Source: HGM04593 sp045654645 (lineage in GTDB: Bacteria > Bacteroidota > Bacteroidia > Bacteroidales > Bacteroidaceae). From it: 64,000 nucleotides of DNA. The stretch covers positions 1 through 64,000 of the forward strand of contig JAZONR010000063.1 in assembly GCA_045654645.1 (NCBI GenBank). Direction: 5' to 3'. The notes under the pieces are model-generated. The model saw only the letters and a program-made list of their open reading frames with translations, had not been told where the DNA came from and searched no databases. How positions within the stretch are numbered: the stretch's first letter is position 1; every line of letters begins with the position of its first letter. This document shows, piece by piece, positions 44,327 through 53,611 of the stretch. Made by a program: the position numbers and the translations under genes.

Positions 44327-45502
44327 CTACAAGCCCGGGAAGGGGATATAAGGGAGTTTATGCTTTAATAGAGAATCGTAATAAAGCACTTGTTCAACGG
44401 GAAGATTATAGCAAGAGGGCAATGTTACTTCTTTGAGCTGCTCAACAATGTCCAACCAATGTTTTTGAAAAACTGTACCATAGCGTTGGGAGAGGGCGGC
44501 CTGAAGAAGGGGCTCATCAACGGTTGAGAGTAATTTATTGATATATGCAGCACACTCACTCTGCATAGCAGCAGGTGAGGCCCACAAGAACTCCTGATAG
44601 GGAATTTCCCCTGCAAGGGCAATAGCCTTGCTGCAGATAGAATCTACACCGAATTCAACCTGTCCAATCAACTCGTTAAGTTTCTGTTCTTCACTGTGGG
44701 CACGCCTCTTTTCGCCAACATTGTGGAAAATTGGCAATATTAGAAGCAACAGCACAACGAGTGCAGCCATTGCATAGTATACATTATTGCGTTTGCGCAA
44801 CGCCTTTTGCAGTGCCTGAACATCAACATAGCGCTTATCGGGAACGGCATTTGTGCAACGCCTTGCCATTGCCGAGGAGCCAAACATCTCCTTCATTATT
44901 ATGCCAAGCGAATATATATCGCTGCGCACATCAACGGCACCGCTGCCGTTGCAGAGCTCGGGCGATGCATAGAAAGAGGTGCAACCGGGTGTCTTTAGCA
45001 GATAATGTGCATCATCACTTGCCAAGCCAAAATCAATCAACTTTAAAGAGTTGCCGTTGTTGGTAACAAGAATGTTCTGTGGTTTGAGGTCGTTGTGCAC
45101 CACACCTCTTTTGTGCAGACAGTTCACAGCCTCGAGCAGTTCAGAGAAGAGACGGCGCTTAACAGCGACAGGGGGATTGGTTGCAAGAAATTCCTGCAGA
45201 GTGCAGCCATCGATATACTGCATAACAATACCCTCGCCCACCGGTGTGTCATACTCATAGAAAAGGATGTTTACTATGTGGGGGTGTTCGCAGCCCAAAG
45301 AGAGCTCATATTCACGTTTAAGGAGCTCGAGTTGCCTTGCGCTGTTGTCTTTTGTTGTCTTTATCACAAAATAGCGACCGTCTCTGGATAGCCTGAAGAG
45401 ACGGGCATAGGCAGTGGTTTTCAGCAGCACAGGGCTGTGAAAGGGGGTTTTTGGCGCAAAACCCACGCCATTGTCGGCAAATAATTCACTCTCTTCCATC
45501 AT
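44327..45502 (-). CDS. Transmembrane Hanks-type Ser/Thr protein kinase
   Basis: 391 residues. ATG 45502 is used because the matching -7 box (45529-45522) ends 20 bases before it; a frame start at 45532 would precede the box. Kinase features: VAIK-type Lys in YFVIKTT, HND in VVHNDLKPQNIL (catalytic Asp), DFG in LIDFGLAS, SPE in place of APE, SDIYSLG. One membrane span (about 242-260, YYAMAALVVLLLLILPIF) is followed by a 130-residue outside domain rich in helices and Cys. Probably senses an envelope signal and phosphorylates cluster proteins. Sits upstream of the cluster and divergent from a regulator-like gene. Confidence 0.9.
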   Translation of the reverse strand: MMEESELFADNGVGFAPKTPFHSPVLLKTTAYARLFRLSRDGRYFVIKTTKDNSARQLELLKREYELSLGCEHPHIVNILFYEYDTPVGEGIVMQYIDGCTLQEFLATNPPVAVKRRLFSELLEAVNCLHKRGVVHNDLKPQNILVTNNGNSLKLIDFGLASDDAHYLLKTPGCTSFYASPELCNGSGAVDVRSDIYSLGIIMKEMFGSSAMARRCTNAVPDKRYVDVQALQKALRKRNNVYYAMAALVVLLLLILPIFHNVGEKRRAHSEEQKLNELIGQVEFGVDSICSKAIALAGEIPYQEFLWASPAAMQSECAAYINKLLSTVDEPLLQAALSQRYGTVFQKHWLDIVEQLKEVTLPSCYNLPVEQVLYYDSLLKHKLPYIPFPGL

Positions 45503-45510
45503 AGTTACCG

Positions 45511-45542
45511 TTTTGTTTTTACGAATATACACATTAATTTTG
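45511..45542 (+). promoter_or_regulatory. Promoter of the 195-residue gene, with the kinase promoter opposite
   Basis: Plus strand: TTTTG (45511-45515), 19 bases, TAATTTTG (45535-45542). Minus strand: TATATTCG (45529-45522) for the kinase. The two promoters overlap face to face in 70 bases, so expression may be mutually linked. Confidence 0.7.
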
Positions 45543-45574
45543 TATTATTGAACAATGAGACTTTATTTTACATA

Positions 45575-46162
45575 ATGAGCATAGAAAAGAATATACCGCA
45601 GATTGTTGCCTTGCGCAGCTGTGTTGAGAAGAAGTTTGGCAAGCCGTTGAATGTACATTCCGACTTTTTAAACTTGGTTGCAGAGATTGAGAACACATTG
45701 CGCGAGCATATATCGGAAAGCACACTCGAGAGAGTATGGGGCTACTCTACCCGCGGATACAACACTGTCTCCCTGCGCACGCTCAACGTATTGACAAGAT
45801 ACACCACAGGGGGCGACTGGAAAAATTTCTGCAACAAATTGAATGAGAATGAAGAGAGTGAATCGAATATTTTTAGCAGCAACGCCATTTACACCGATGA
45901 ACTTGCCATTGGCGACAGGCTGCGCATTGCCTGGATGCCTAATCGCGTGTGTATAATAAGGTATGAGGGTGAAAACCGCTTTGTTGCCGAGGAGTGCGAA
46001 AATTCAAAGATGCAGCCCGGGGACACGTTCCGCTGTGCTGCAATTTATCTGGGACACGAGTTGTGTGTGCACGATTTCAGGCAACGGGGCAACATTGATA
46101 GCGTGGGAAGCAATTATGTAATTGGCAAGCGCAACGGCTTGACGTTTTTGAAAAAGCTATAA
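45575..46162 (+). CDS. Hypothetical protein with DNA-binding-like N-terminus
   Basis: 195 residues. ATG 45575 fits the promoter 33 bases upstream better than the frame start at 45548. The N-terminal part (STLERVWGYSTRGYNTVSLRTL) has a helix-turn-helix-like look, the C-terminal part is beta-rich (GDRLRIAWMPNRVCIIRYEG). Not recognised as a named family. Divergently paired with the kinase gene, so perhaps its regulator or partner. The stop codon lies inside the terminator stem. Confidence 0.65.
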   Translation: MSIEKNIPQIVALRSCVEKKFGKPLNVHSDFLNLVAEIENTLREHISESTLERVWGYSTRGYNTVSLRTLNVLTRYTTGGDWKNFCNKLNENEESESNIFSSNAIYTDELAIGDRLRIAWMPNRVCIIRYEGENRFVAEECENSKMQPGDTFRCAAIYLGHELCVHDFRQRGNIDSVGSNYVIGKRNGLTFLKKL

Positions 46163-46207
46163 CATAGAGAGGGTGGTCAAAAAAATTGACCACCCTCTCT
46201 ATGTTAT
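46159..46207. terminator. Bidirectional hairpin with a 22-bp perfect stem
   Basis: Arms 46159-46180 and 46186-46207 are exact inverse complements with an A5 loop, between convergent genes. A second weaker stem GGGGTTT/AAACCCC (46208-46214 with 46239-46245) follows. Confidence 0.85.
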
Positions 46208-46264
46208 GGGGTTTAATAAAATGAGCTGTTTTTTTAGCAAACCCCGTTTATTCCGTTAAGGCCT

Positions 46265-47731
46265 TTATCCCTTGAGCTGTCTATAAGTAGTCTTTGGGAA
46301 GCGGGCTGCGGTTGTTTCATCCAAACGGCGCACGGGAGTGCTGTGTGGGGCGCTCTTGACAACATCGGGAGTCTCGATTGCCTCCTTGGCCACCTTTTTC
46401 ATCACATCTATAAACTCATCGAGCGTCTCTTTACTCTCGGTCTCTGTGGGTTCTATCATTATGCTCTGATGGAACAAGAGGGGGAAATAGATGGTTGGTG
46501 CGTGGTAGCCATAGTCGAGCAGGCGTTTGGCAATATCAAGGGTTGTTACGCCTGTTGATTTGTCGGCAAGGCCGTCGAACACAAATTCGTGTTTGCAAAC
46601 ACCTTCAATGGGCAGATAATACTCGTTCTTGAGCGACTCTTTGACATAGTTGGCATTGAGCACTGCAAGGGGACCAACCATCTTCACATTCTCGCGACCA
46701 AGGGTGAGGATATAGGTATAGGCGCGCAGCAACACACCAAAATTTCCAAGGAAATTGGATACATAGCCTGCCGATTTTTCATCGGTGTGGATGTAGAATT
46801 TACCATTGGCATTTCTCTTCACCTGTGGGTTGGGAAGCAACTCTTCGAGGCCTGCACGCACGCCCACCGGACCGTCGCCGGGGCCACCACCACCGTGAGG
46901 GGTGGAGAAGGTCTTGTGAAGGTTGATGTGCATTATATCAAATCCCATATCTCCGGGACGGCACTTGCCAAGCACTGCGTTAAGGTTGGCTCCGTCGTAA
47001 TAGAGCAAACCGCCACATTCGTGCACCAGACGGGCAATCTCCGGAATTTCGGTCTCAAAGATGCCCAGTGTATTAGGGTTGGTCATCATAATGCCGGCAA
47101 TGGTGTCATCGAGCAAGGGTTTGAGGTCCTCTACATCCACTGTGCCGTTGGGGGTTGATTTAACCTCCACTATCTCGAGACCGCAGACTGCTGCACTTGC
47201 GGGGTTGGTACCGTGAGCACTGTCGGGAACAATAACCTTGGTGCGCTTGGTGTCGCCACGCTGTTGGTGATAGGAGCGCATTATCATAAGGCCGGTGAGC
47301 TCGCCGTGAGCACCTGCATAGGGGTTGAGAGTAAAGGCCGAAAGGCCGCTTATCTCGGCAAGCGAGGCGGCAAGGTTATAGTAGACCTCGAGTGCGCCCT
47401 GGGCCGCCTCTACAGGAGCATCGGGGTGCAGCCGGGCAAATGAGGGCAATGCGCTGATTTCCTCGTTGATACGGGGGTTATATTTCATTGTGCAGCTGCC
47501 GAGTGGGTAGAAGCCTGTATCTACGCCAAAATTCTTGTTGGAAAGGTTGGTATAGTGGCGCACTACCTCGAACTCTGTAACCTGAGGAAGCTGTGGTTGC
47601 GATGCACGCTTCAGGCTTTGTGGTAACCGGCAGGGGCAATACTCTTCTTTGAAGGGGTTCTTGGGAAGGGAGTATCCCACACGGCCCTCTTTGGAAAGCT
47701 CAAAGATTAATTTATCGTAATTGCGTATCAT
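46265..47731 (-). CDS. gcvPB: Glycine dehydrogenase (decarboxylating) subunit 2
   Basis: A 488-residue C-terminal half of the P-protein. The PLP Lys is K273 in NLHKTFSTPHGGGGPG. Other blocks: NPYAGAHGELTGL, DSAHGTNPASA, YYDGANLNAVLG. Splitting of P-protein into two subunits is common outside E. coli. Decarboxylates glycine and passes the aminomethyl group to GcvH. Last gene of the gcv operon. Confidence 0.96.
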   Translation of the reverse strand: MIRNYDKLIFELSKEGRVGYSLPKNPFKEEYCPCRLPQSLKRASQPQLPQVTEFEVVRHYTNLSNKNFGVDTGFYPLGSCTMKYNPRINEEISALPSFARLHPDAPVEAAQGALEVYYNLAASLAEISGLSAFTLNPYAGAHGELTGLMIMRSYHQQRGDTKRTKVIVPDSAHGTNPASAAVCGLEIVEVKSTPNGTVDVEDLKPLLDDTIAGIMMTNPNTLGIFETEIPEIARLVHECGGLLYYDGANLNAVLGKCRPGDMGFDIMHINLHKTFSTPHGGGGPGDGPVGVRAGLEELLPNPQVKRNANGKFYIHTDEKSAGYVSNFLGNFGVLLRAYTYILTLGRENVKMVGPLAVLNANYVKESLKNEYYLPIEGVCKHEFVFDGLADKSTGVTTLDIAKRLLDYGYHAPTIYFPLLFHQSIMIEPTETESKETLDEFIDVMKKVAKEAIETPDVVKSAPHSTPVRRLDETTAARFPKTTYRQLKG

Positions 47732-47800
47732 AGGATGCTATACTTTATTATATTGCAATGTGCTTGCTTTTTTCATTGAAGCAGGCTGATGCGTCTTATA

Positions 47801-49117
47801 TCAAATATTGTTCACTATTTCTACCACACGGTCCATCTCTTCTTTGGTGCGCTGCTCTGTTACACAAACGAGAAGCATATCATCAGCAATGCGCACACCA
47901 CCAAGTATGCCGGCTGCATAGAGGGCGTCGAGCACCTTTGCTGCGGGCACCGAGGTGCGCAATGCGAATTCGTTGAAGAAGGGTTGGTTGAATGCCATTG
48001 TGCACTTGCCTATGGCAACGAGCTTTTCGGCAAGATAGTGGGCTCCGCCATAGGAGAGTGCGCCAGCCTCTTCAAGGCCTTTGCTGCCCATTGCCGAGAG
48101 ATAGATGGTTACATAGAGCGCCATAAGAGATTGGTTGGAGCAGATGTTGCTATTGGCCTTCTCTCGGCGTATGTGCTGCTCACGTGCCTGAAGGGTGAGG
48201 ACAAAGGCGCGCTTGCCGTCTACATCGGTGGTGGCACCCACAATGCGGCCGGGAAGCTTGCGCACGTTGGCATTGGTGCAGGCAAGGAAGCCCACATAGG
48301 GGCCGCCATAACTCATAGGAATGCCAAGCGACTGGGCATCACCGCAGGCAATATCTGCACCCCACTCGGCCGGTGTCTTAAGAACTGCAAGGGTCGATGG
48401 CTTGCAATTCATAACAAACATCGCTTTGTGGGTGTGGCACATTTCGGCAACGCCGGTGTAGTCTTCTACAATGCCATAGAAGTTGGGCTGGGCAAGGATT
48501 ACGCCTGCCACATCATCCATTGCGAGCTTTGTTTCAAGGTCGGAAAGGTCGGTAACACCATCCTTTTCGGCAACTGTTTCAATGGTTACGCCTTGATACT
48601 TGGCGTATGTCTCAACAACGCGTCGCACTCGGGGATTGAGGGTTGCCGAGAGAAGCACTTTGTTGCGTTTCTTTGCAATGGATACACACATCATCATAGC
48701 CTCGGCTGTGGCGGTTGTGCCGTCATACATTGAAGCGTTGGTAACATCCATTCCTGTGAGCTCGCATATCATTGACTGATACTCGAAGATATATTGCAGG
48801 GTTCCCTGTGATATTTCGGGTTGATAGGGGGTGTAGGCTGTGAGGAACTCGCCACGTGAGATTATGGGTGCTATGATGGAGGGGGAATAGTGGTCCTCGA
48901 CACCGGCGCCGGCAAAACAGGTGAGCTTGGCATTCTTTGCACCGAGTGTATCAAAGAAACGGCGTATTTCGCTCTCGGACATTGCCTCGGGAAGCGAGAA
49001 TTCGCGGTCAAAGAGCAATTGCTGCGGTATTTCGCCATAGAGGTCGTCCATTGAGGTGAGACCTGCAACCTTCAGCATCTGCTCAATATCCTGTTGGGTA
49101 TGAGGAAAGTATTTCAT
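47801..49117 (-). CDS. gcvPA: Glycine dehydrogenase (decarboxylating) subunit 1
   Basis: A 438-residue N-terminal half of the P-protein, PLP fold type I but lacking the lysine; pairs with GcvPB. Motifs: KYFPHTQQDIEQML start, FAGAGVEDHYSPS, YTPYQPEISQGTLQ, DVTNASMYDGTTATAEA. Spaced 69 bases from gcvPB and preceded by a small hairpin. Confidence 0.96.
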   Translation of the reverse strand: MKYFPHTQQDIEQMLKVAGLTSMDDLYGEIPQQLLFDREFSLPEAMSESEIRRFFDTLGAKNAKLTCFAGAGVEDHYSPSIIAPIISRGEFLTAYTPYQPEISQGTLQYIFEYQSMICELTGMDVTNASMYDGTTATAEAMMMCVSIAKKRNKVLLSATLNPRVRRVVETYAKYQGVTIETVAEKDGVTDLSDLETKLAMDDVAGVILAQPNFYGIVEDYTGVAEMCHTHKAMFVMNCKPSTLAVLKTPAEWGADIACGDAQSLGIPMSYGGPYVGFLACTNANVRKLPGRIVGATTDVDGKRAFVLTLQAREQHIRREKANSNICSNQSLMALYVTIYLSAMGSKGLEEAGALSYGGAHYLAEKLVAIGKCTMAFNQPFFNEFALRTSVPAAKVLDALYAAGILGGVRIADDMLLVCVTEQRTKEEMDRVVEIVNNI

Positions 49118-49153
49118 ACTGGTTGTTTTTAAAATTGCTCAAACGGCCGAAAG

Positions 49154-49179
49154 CCACCTCCCCTAAAGAACGGGGAGGT
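49154..49179 (-). promoter_or_regulatory. Intra-operon hairpin between gcvH and gcvPA
   Basis: Perfect 9-bp stem CACCTCCCC/GGGGAGGTG with an 8-base loop, no T run. Likely a partial attenuation or mRNA processing site, which could set the ratio of H to P protein. Confidence 0.55.
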
Positions 49180-49218
49180 GTGTTGATGCAAACAGCCGAT
49201 TGGGGGAATGGGTGAACA

Positions 49219-49599
49219 TCACTCGCCTATCGCAGCCTTATAGGCATCGGCATCCATAAGGGATTCAACCTCGGATGGGTCGGAAAGTTGCACCTTGATA
49301 ATCCAGTTGGCATAAGGGTCGGCATTCACAAGCTCGGGGTTGTCGGCAAGAGCCTCATTTACCTCGACAACGACGCCGCTCACGGGTGAGATGAGGTCGC
49401 TGGCCGCCTTGACACTCTCAACAGCACCAAAATCCTCGCCTGCTGTTACTTCGTCATCTACATCGGGCATATCAACGTAGACTACGTTGCCAAGTTCGTG
49501 CTGTGCATAGTCGGTGATACCTACATAGCCATATTCGCCCTCTACCTTTACATACTCGTGCGACTCGGCATAGCGGAGTCCTTCAAGAATTGTGCTCAT
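49219..49599 (-). CDS. gcvH: Glycine cleavage system H protein
   Basis: 126 residues. The lipoylated lysine is K64 in the VESVKAASD motif. Shuttles the aminomethyl group from P to T protein. The lipoate ligase is in the same operon. Confidence 0.97.
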   Translation of the reverse strand: MSTILEGLRYAESHEYVKVEGEYGYVGITDYAQHELGNVVYVDMPDVDDEVTAGEDFGAVESVKAASDLISPVSGVVVEVNEALADNPELVNADPYANWIIKVQLSDPSEVESLMDADAYKAAIGE

Positions 49600-49686
49600 A
49601 ATTCAAATGTTTTTATGGTTAGTTTTTGTTATAGGTTAAGCAAAATATCAAATGCCCGTTGGGGATTGTCATTTTGTTGTCATTGA

Positions 49687-50775
49687 TTATTTTTTGTAGT
49701 TCTTGTCATAGAAGCGTTTCTTTGTTACAACGCCGGGGAAGACCTTCTTGCGTATGCGCACCGCCACCTCGGTATCGAGCTTGGTGTAGTCAATATCCAA
49801 CATTGCCATACACACGCTCTTGCCTGTGGAAATTGAGTTGTAGCCTGTGGTAACCACGCCTATGACTTTGCCGTCGGCCTCCACTTCGTAGCCGTGGCGA
49901 GGTATGGCCTTGTCGCGCAGCTCAATGCCCACAATCTTGCGCTTGAGCCCTTCTGTCTTTTGCTGTGCAAGAGCATCGCGGCCAATAAAGTTCTTGTCGA
50001 GCTTGGCAAACATTCCCAAGCCGGCCTCAAGCGGTGTTATCTCGTCGGTGAGTTCATCGCCGTAGAGGGGAAGGCCCACCTCGAAGCGGAGAGTGTCGCG
50101 GCAACCGAGGCCGCAGGGCTTTACCTCGCCACTGGCAAGGAGCTTGTCCCACATCTCAATGGTGAAGGCGTGTGAGCCGTAGAGTTCAAAGCCATCCTCA
50201 CCGGTGTAGCCTGTGCGGCTGATGATAATTGTCTCGCCGTTATACTCTACCTCCTTGCAGGTGTAGAAGAGCAGCTCGCTGCAGGGGATACCAAGCACGC
50301 GTTCAACAATCTCCTCGGTTTTTGGACCTTGCACAGCCACCTCGCCATAGTATTCGCTGAGATTTTCCACCACAACATTGAACTGTGCTGCCTGAGCGGT
50401 TATCCAGGCAACATCCTTATCAATATTGGATGCATTGATAACAAGGAAATAGCGTTGCGGGGCCATTTTGTAGACAAGGAGGTCATCTACGACACCGCCT
50501 GTGGGATGACACATCATTCCATAGAAAATCTTGCCGTCGGGGGCGTCTTTTATGTCGTTGGTGAAGATGTAGTTCACAAACTCTTCGCTCTGCGGGCCGG
50601 TAACCAACACCTCGCCCATATGCGATACATCAAAGACACCGCACGCCTGGCGCACTGCATTGTGCTCATCAACGATATTGGTATATTGGATGGGCATATC
50701 GAAACCTCCGAAAGGACTGATGAGGGCACCAAGTGCTACGTGCTTCTCATAAAGACAAGTTCTCTTATTTTCCAT
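49687..50775 (-). CDS. gcvT: Aminomethyltransferase (glycine cleavage T protein)
   Basis: A 362-residue tetrahydrofolate-dependent enzyme that releases ammonia and forms methylene-THF. Signatures: FDVSHMGEVLVTGP, EKTGYTGEDGFELY-type block (ISRTGYTGEDGFELYG), CGLGCRDTLRFEVGLPLYG, and KFIGRDAL. Follows lplA by 7 bases. Confidence 0.97.
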   Translation of the reverse strand: MENKRTCLYEKHVALGALISPFGGFDMPIQYTNIVDEHNAVRQACGVFDVSHMGEVLVTGPQSEEFVNYIFTNDIKDAPDGKIFYGMMCHPTGGVVDDLLVYKMAPQRYFLVINASNIDKDVAWITAQAAQFNVVVENLSEYYGEVAVQGPKTEEIVERVLGIPCSELLFYTCKEVEYNGETIIISRTGYTGEDGFELYGSHAFTIEMWDKLLASGEVKPCGLGCRDTLRFEVGLPLYGDELTDEITPLEAGLGMFAKLDKNFIGRDALAQQKTEGLKRKIVGIELRDKAIPRHGYEVEADGKVIGVVTTGYNSISTGKSVCMAMLDIDYTKLDTEVAVRIRKKVFPGVVTKKRFYDKNYKK

Positions 50776-50782
50776 AGGTCAG

Positions 50783-51754
50783 TTATAATATAAGGTTAAT
50801 AAGTTGTTCTTTTTGCAGATTCATTATCACCTGAGTGGTATCTATTGCATCAACAGCTGCGGCGATGGACTCGCGGTTATAAGGAAGCCCTTTGAGACGC
50901 GAGAGGAGCATTGTATCGATGTCGCCGGTTATGAAGAAGTCGCCGGCAAGGGAGATGTTGCGAATGTAGCCTTCCTTTACATCGACCGAAACTTTAAACT
51001 CGCCCACACCCTCAATGCGTTGCTCTTTGTGAAGCGTGGCTGCGGGGTTGTTGCCGTAGATGAACTCCGGGGTGAGATACTGTTTCTCTATCTCCTTGAT
51101 AGCTGCCACATCATTGGCAGTGAGACGCAAAGTGTCATTGCACATTGTGGTGCGGAAGTGGTTCTTGAGGGCGTCAATGCCAATGGTGATGTATTTATTG
51201 AGGGTTGTAACGTGTTGGCGCACCGACTCCACGCCTTTGCTCTTCAGCTTGGTTGCCGAGGGGGTTGTGGCGCGCACCATATACTCGAGATTGGTATCAT
51301 AGAGCATTGTGCCGTGCACAATGCTGCGACCGGGGATGTGATAGAAGGCGTTGCCCGAGACCTTGCGGCCCTCTACAAGAATGTCATTGCGCCCCGACGT
51401 GCGGGCATCGACGCCAAGCAGTTGCAGGGCGTGCTCCACCATAAGCATATAGCGGTTGAAGGTAAAATTGACGTTTGTGGCGGGGGTGATATAGGAGAGC
51501 ATCAGGTTGCTTCTGTCGGCAAAGACACAGCCGCCACCGCTCTTGCGCCTGTAGAAACGGATGTTGTTGGCACGGCAATAGGAGACATCGACCTCGCTGT
51601 CGATGAGCTGGTTGCGGCCGAAGATTACCGTTGGCTCTACTTGCCAGATAAAAAAGTAGTCCTGCGCGGGAAATTCCCGTGCTACATACTCCTCCATTGC
51701 AAGATAGAACGGAAGGGGGTATTGTTCCTCGGTTGGCAGCTCTACATAAATCAT
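50783..51754 (-). CDS. lplA: Lipoate-protein ligase A
   Basis: A 323-residue ligase that activates and attaches lipoate. Motifs: RRKSGGGCVF (lipoate-binding loop) and GRKVSGNAF with the catalytic Lys, plus the C-terminal accessory domain. First gene of the glycine cleavage operon, so it supplies lipoate directly to GcvH. Leader of about 160 bases to the promoter. Confidence 0.94.
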   Translation of the reverse strand: MIYVELPTEEQYPLPFYLAMEEYVAREFPAQDYFFIWQVEPTVIFGRNQLIDSEVDVSYCRANNIRFYRRKSGGGCVFADRSNLMLSYITPATNVNFTFNRYMLMVEHALQLLGVDARTSGRNDILVEGRKVSGNAFYHIPGRSIVHGTMLYDTNLEYMVRATTPSATKLKSKGVESVRQHVTTLNKYITIGIDALKNHFRTTMCNDTLRLTANDVAAIKEIEKQYLTPEFIYGNNPAATLHKEQRIEGVGEFKVSVDVKEGYIRNISLAGDFFITGDIDTMLLSRLKGLPYNRESIAAAVDAIDTTQVIMNLQKEQLINLIL

Positions 51755-52007
51755 TTTATAATTATGTTACAGCATTGGCGGCGCTTGAACACTCTGCTCC
51801 CCACCCTTCAAGGGGCTGCAAACCCAACACGCTTGCCTCGCACGCGAATTCGCTGACAAACAGGAGAGATATAGAATGTGATTCTGTTTCACTATCTGTG
51901 CAGTGCATCTCCGCGAACTATCGCAAATGTAGGAAATTAAATTATAAAAGCAATATTTATAACGTTTTTTTAGAGAAATGTGCCGGCTAATTAAAAAAAG
52001 ATAAAAA
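51755..52007 (-). other. Leader and spacer before the glycine cleavage operon
   Basis: The lplA-gcv mRNA leader (about 51755-51917) contains a small CCCCTTGA-type hairpin and a GCGAATTCGC palindrome (51846-51855). I see no glycine riboswitch core. The rest of the spacer up to 52007 is AT-rich, with the promoter listed next. Confidence 0.5.
51924..51953 (-). promoter_or_regulatory. Promoter of the lplA-gcv operon
   Basis: Minus strand: -33 TTG (51953-51951), 19 bases, -7 TACATTTG (51931-51924). Start predicted near 51917. Confidence 0.75.
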
Positions 52008-52038
52008 AGCAGGGCCGCCCCTGAAGGCCGGCCCTGCT
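52008..52038 (-). terminator. Terminator of the peptide transporter gene
   Basis: A 10-bp perfect stem AGCAGGGCCG/CGGCCCTGCT plus a T run on the minus strand, 26 bases after the transporter stop. Confidence 0.9.
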
Positions 52039-52063
52039 GCACAATATTGATATGCTGTCTTTT

Positions 52064-53581
52064 TTACTTTGCAACAGCCTCGAGACGCTTGAGGATGACA
52101 AAGATGAAGAGAGCTGCAACAACGCAGATAGCTGCAAGCACACCCCAAACAACTGTCAGCTCGGCACCCCACATAAGAGCGGGAATTGCAACGAGGAAGT
52201 TACCTACGGCTGTAGCCACAAACCAGCCACCCATCATCATACCTTTGTACTTGGGAGGTGCCACCTTGCTCACAAATGAGATGCCGATAGGTGAAAGCAA
52301 CAGCTCGGCAAAAGTGAGGATAAGGTAGGTTGAGATGAGCCAGTTTGCAGAGACGTCGGCCATATGCATAGGCTGGCCATCGGCACCTGTCTGAGGAGCT
52401 GCAAGACCTATTGAACCAACGATGAGCAAAACATAAGCTACGGCAGCCACCAACATACCCAAACCAATCTTCATAGGCGCTGAAGGCTCCTTGCCCTTCT
52501 TGGCAAGCGCACCGAAGATTGCAATAGACACGGGTGTCAATGCAACCACGAAGCAAGCGTTGAACTGCTGGAAGATGGGAGCGCTGATTTCTGTTGTAGC
52601 GGGCAGTGTGCTATACTTGTAGACAAGTGCTGCAACAGCTGCGGCAACAATGGCGAAAGAGAGGCCCTTACCCTTTGCAGTCTTGCTCTGGAAGATACCA
52701 AAAAGACCGTAAACGATGAAGATTGCAAATACAAGGTTAAGCACATCAAATGCCATACTCTGGATACCTGTTGAGGTAGTTGCTGTGTAGTCGCGTGCAA
52801 AGAATGTGAGGGTTGAACCATTCTGGTGGAACGCCATCCAGAAGAAGATTACCACTGCGAAAACAAGGCAAAGGCAGATGATTCTCTCCTTTGTCTGAGC
52901 AGGGGTGAGCTCCTGAACCTCGCCCTCGGTTGCAGCCTTGGCACCCTTGCGAACATCGGTGTGGCTGAAGGTGCTGCGGAATGCGTAGTAGATAGCCATT
53001 GAGAGGATGAGAGAAACACAAGCTACTGCAAAGGCGAAGTGATAAGAATCGGCCTCGGAAACCTGGAGCGAGTTCTGAGCCCACTCCATAATTTTGATAG
53101 CAGCTGTGGGCGCAAACATTGCACCAATGTTAATGGCCATATAGAACACGCTGAAACCGGCATCGCGACGGCTTGCATACTTGGGGTCGTCATAAAGGTT
53201 ACCTACCATCACCTGGAGATTACCCTTGAAAAGACCTGTACCAAGCGAGATGAGCAACAATGCACCACCCATTGCAATGATTGCAACAGTTTCCTTACCA
53301 AGAGGCAAAGAGAGGAGCACGTATCCCAAGAACATAATTGTGATACCGATTGTTACCATCTTGCCAAAGCCGAACTTATCGGCAGCCATACCACCGAAAA
53401 GAGGCATAAAGTAAACAAGACCAAGGAAAGTTGAATAGATTGTACCTGCAGTACCCGATGAGAAACCGAAGTTTGCCTGCAAGAACATTACAAACACAGC
53501 CAACATAGTGTAGTAGCCGAAACGCTCACCTGTGTTGGCGAGGGCCAAAGCCCATAGACCTTTAGGATGTCCTTCAAACAT
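52064..53581 (-). CDS. Proton-dependent oligopeptide transporter (POT family)
   Basis: 505 residues with about 12-14 membrane helices. POT signature positions include the N-terminal TGERFGYYTMLAVFVMFL, the GGMAADKFGFGKM loop, and FSVFYMAINIGAMFAP. It imports di- and tripeptides with protons, likely related to DtpT. Its leader carries a possible attenuator. Confidence 0.9.
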   Translation of the reverse strand: MFEGHPKGLWALALANTGERFGYYTMLAVFVMFLQANFGFSSGTAGTIYSTFLGLVYFMPLFGGMAADKFGFGKMVTIGITIMFLGYVLLSLPLGKETVAIIAMGGALLLISLGTGLFKGNLQVMVGNLYDDPKYASRRDAGFSVFYMAINIGAMFAPTAAIKIMEWAQNSLQVSEADSYHFAFAVACVSLILSMAIYYAFRSTFSHTDVRKGAKAATEGEVQELTPAQTKERIICLCLVFAVVIFFWMAFHQNGSTLTFFARDYTATTSTGIQSMAFDVLNLVFAIFIVYGLFGIFQSKTAKGKGLSFAIVAAAVAALVYKYSTLPATTEISAPIFQQFNACFVVALTPVSIAIFGALAKKGKEPSAPMKIGLGMLVAAVAYVLLIVGSIGLAAPQTGADGQPMHMADVSANWLISTYLILTFAELLLSPIGISFVSKVAPPKYKGMMMGGWFVATAVGNFLVAIPALMWGAELTVVWGVLAAICVVAALFIFVILKRLEAVAK

Positions 53582-53611
53582 AGTTTAAAAATTAAAAGTT
53601 AGTAATAATTC

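Noticed and set aside
50804..51856. Long plus-strand frame opposite lplA
   Set aside because: Shadow of lplA on the other strand; no start signals or domain.
51755..51917. Glycine or TPP riboswitch before the gcv operon
   Set aside because: Conserved core segments of neither class are visible; only small hairpins.
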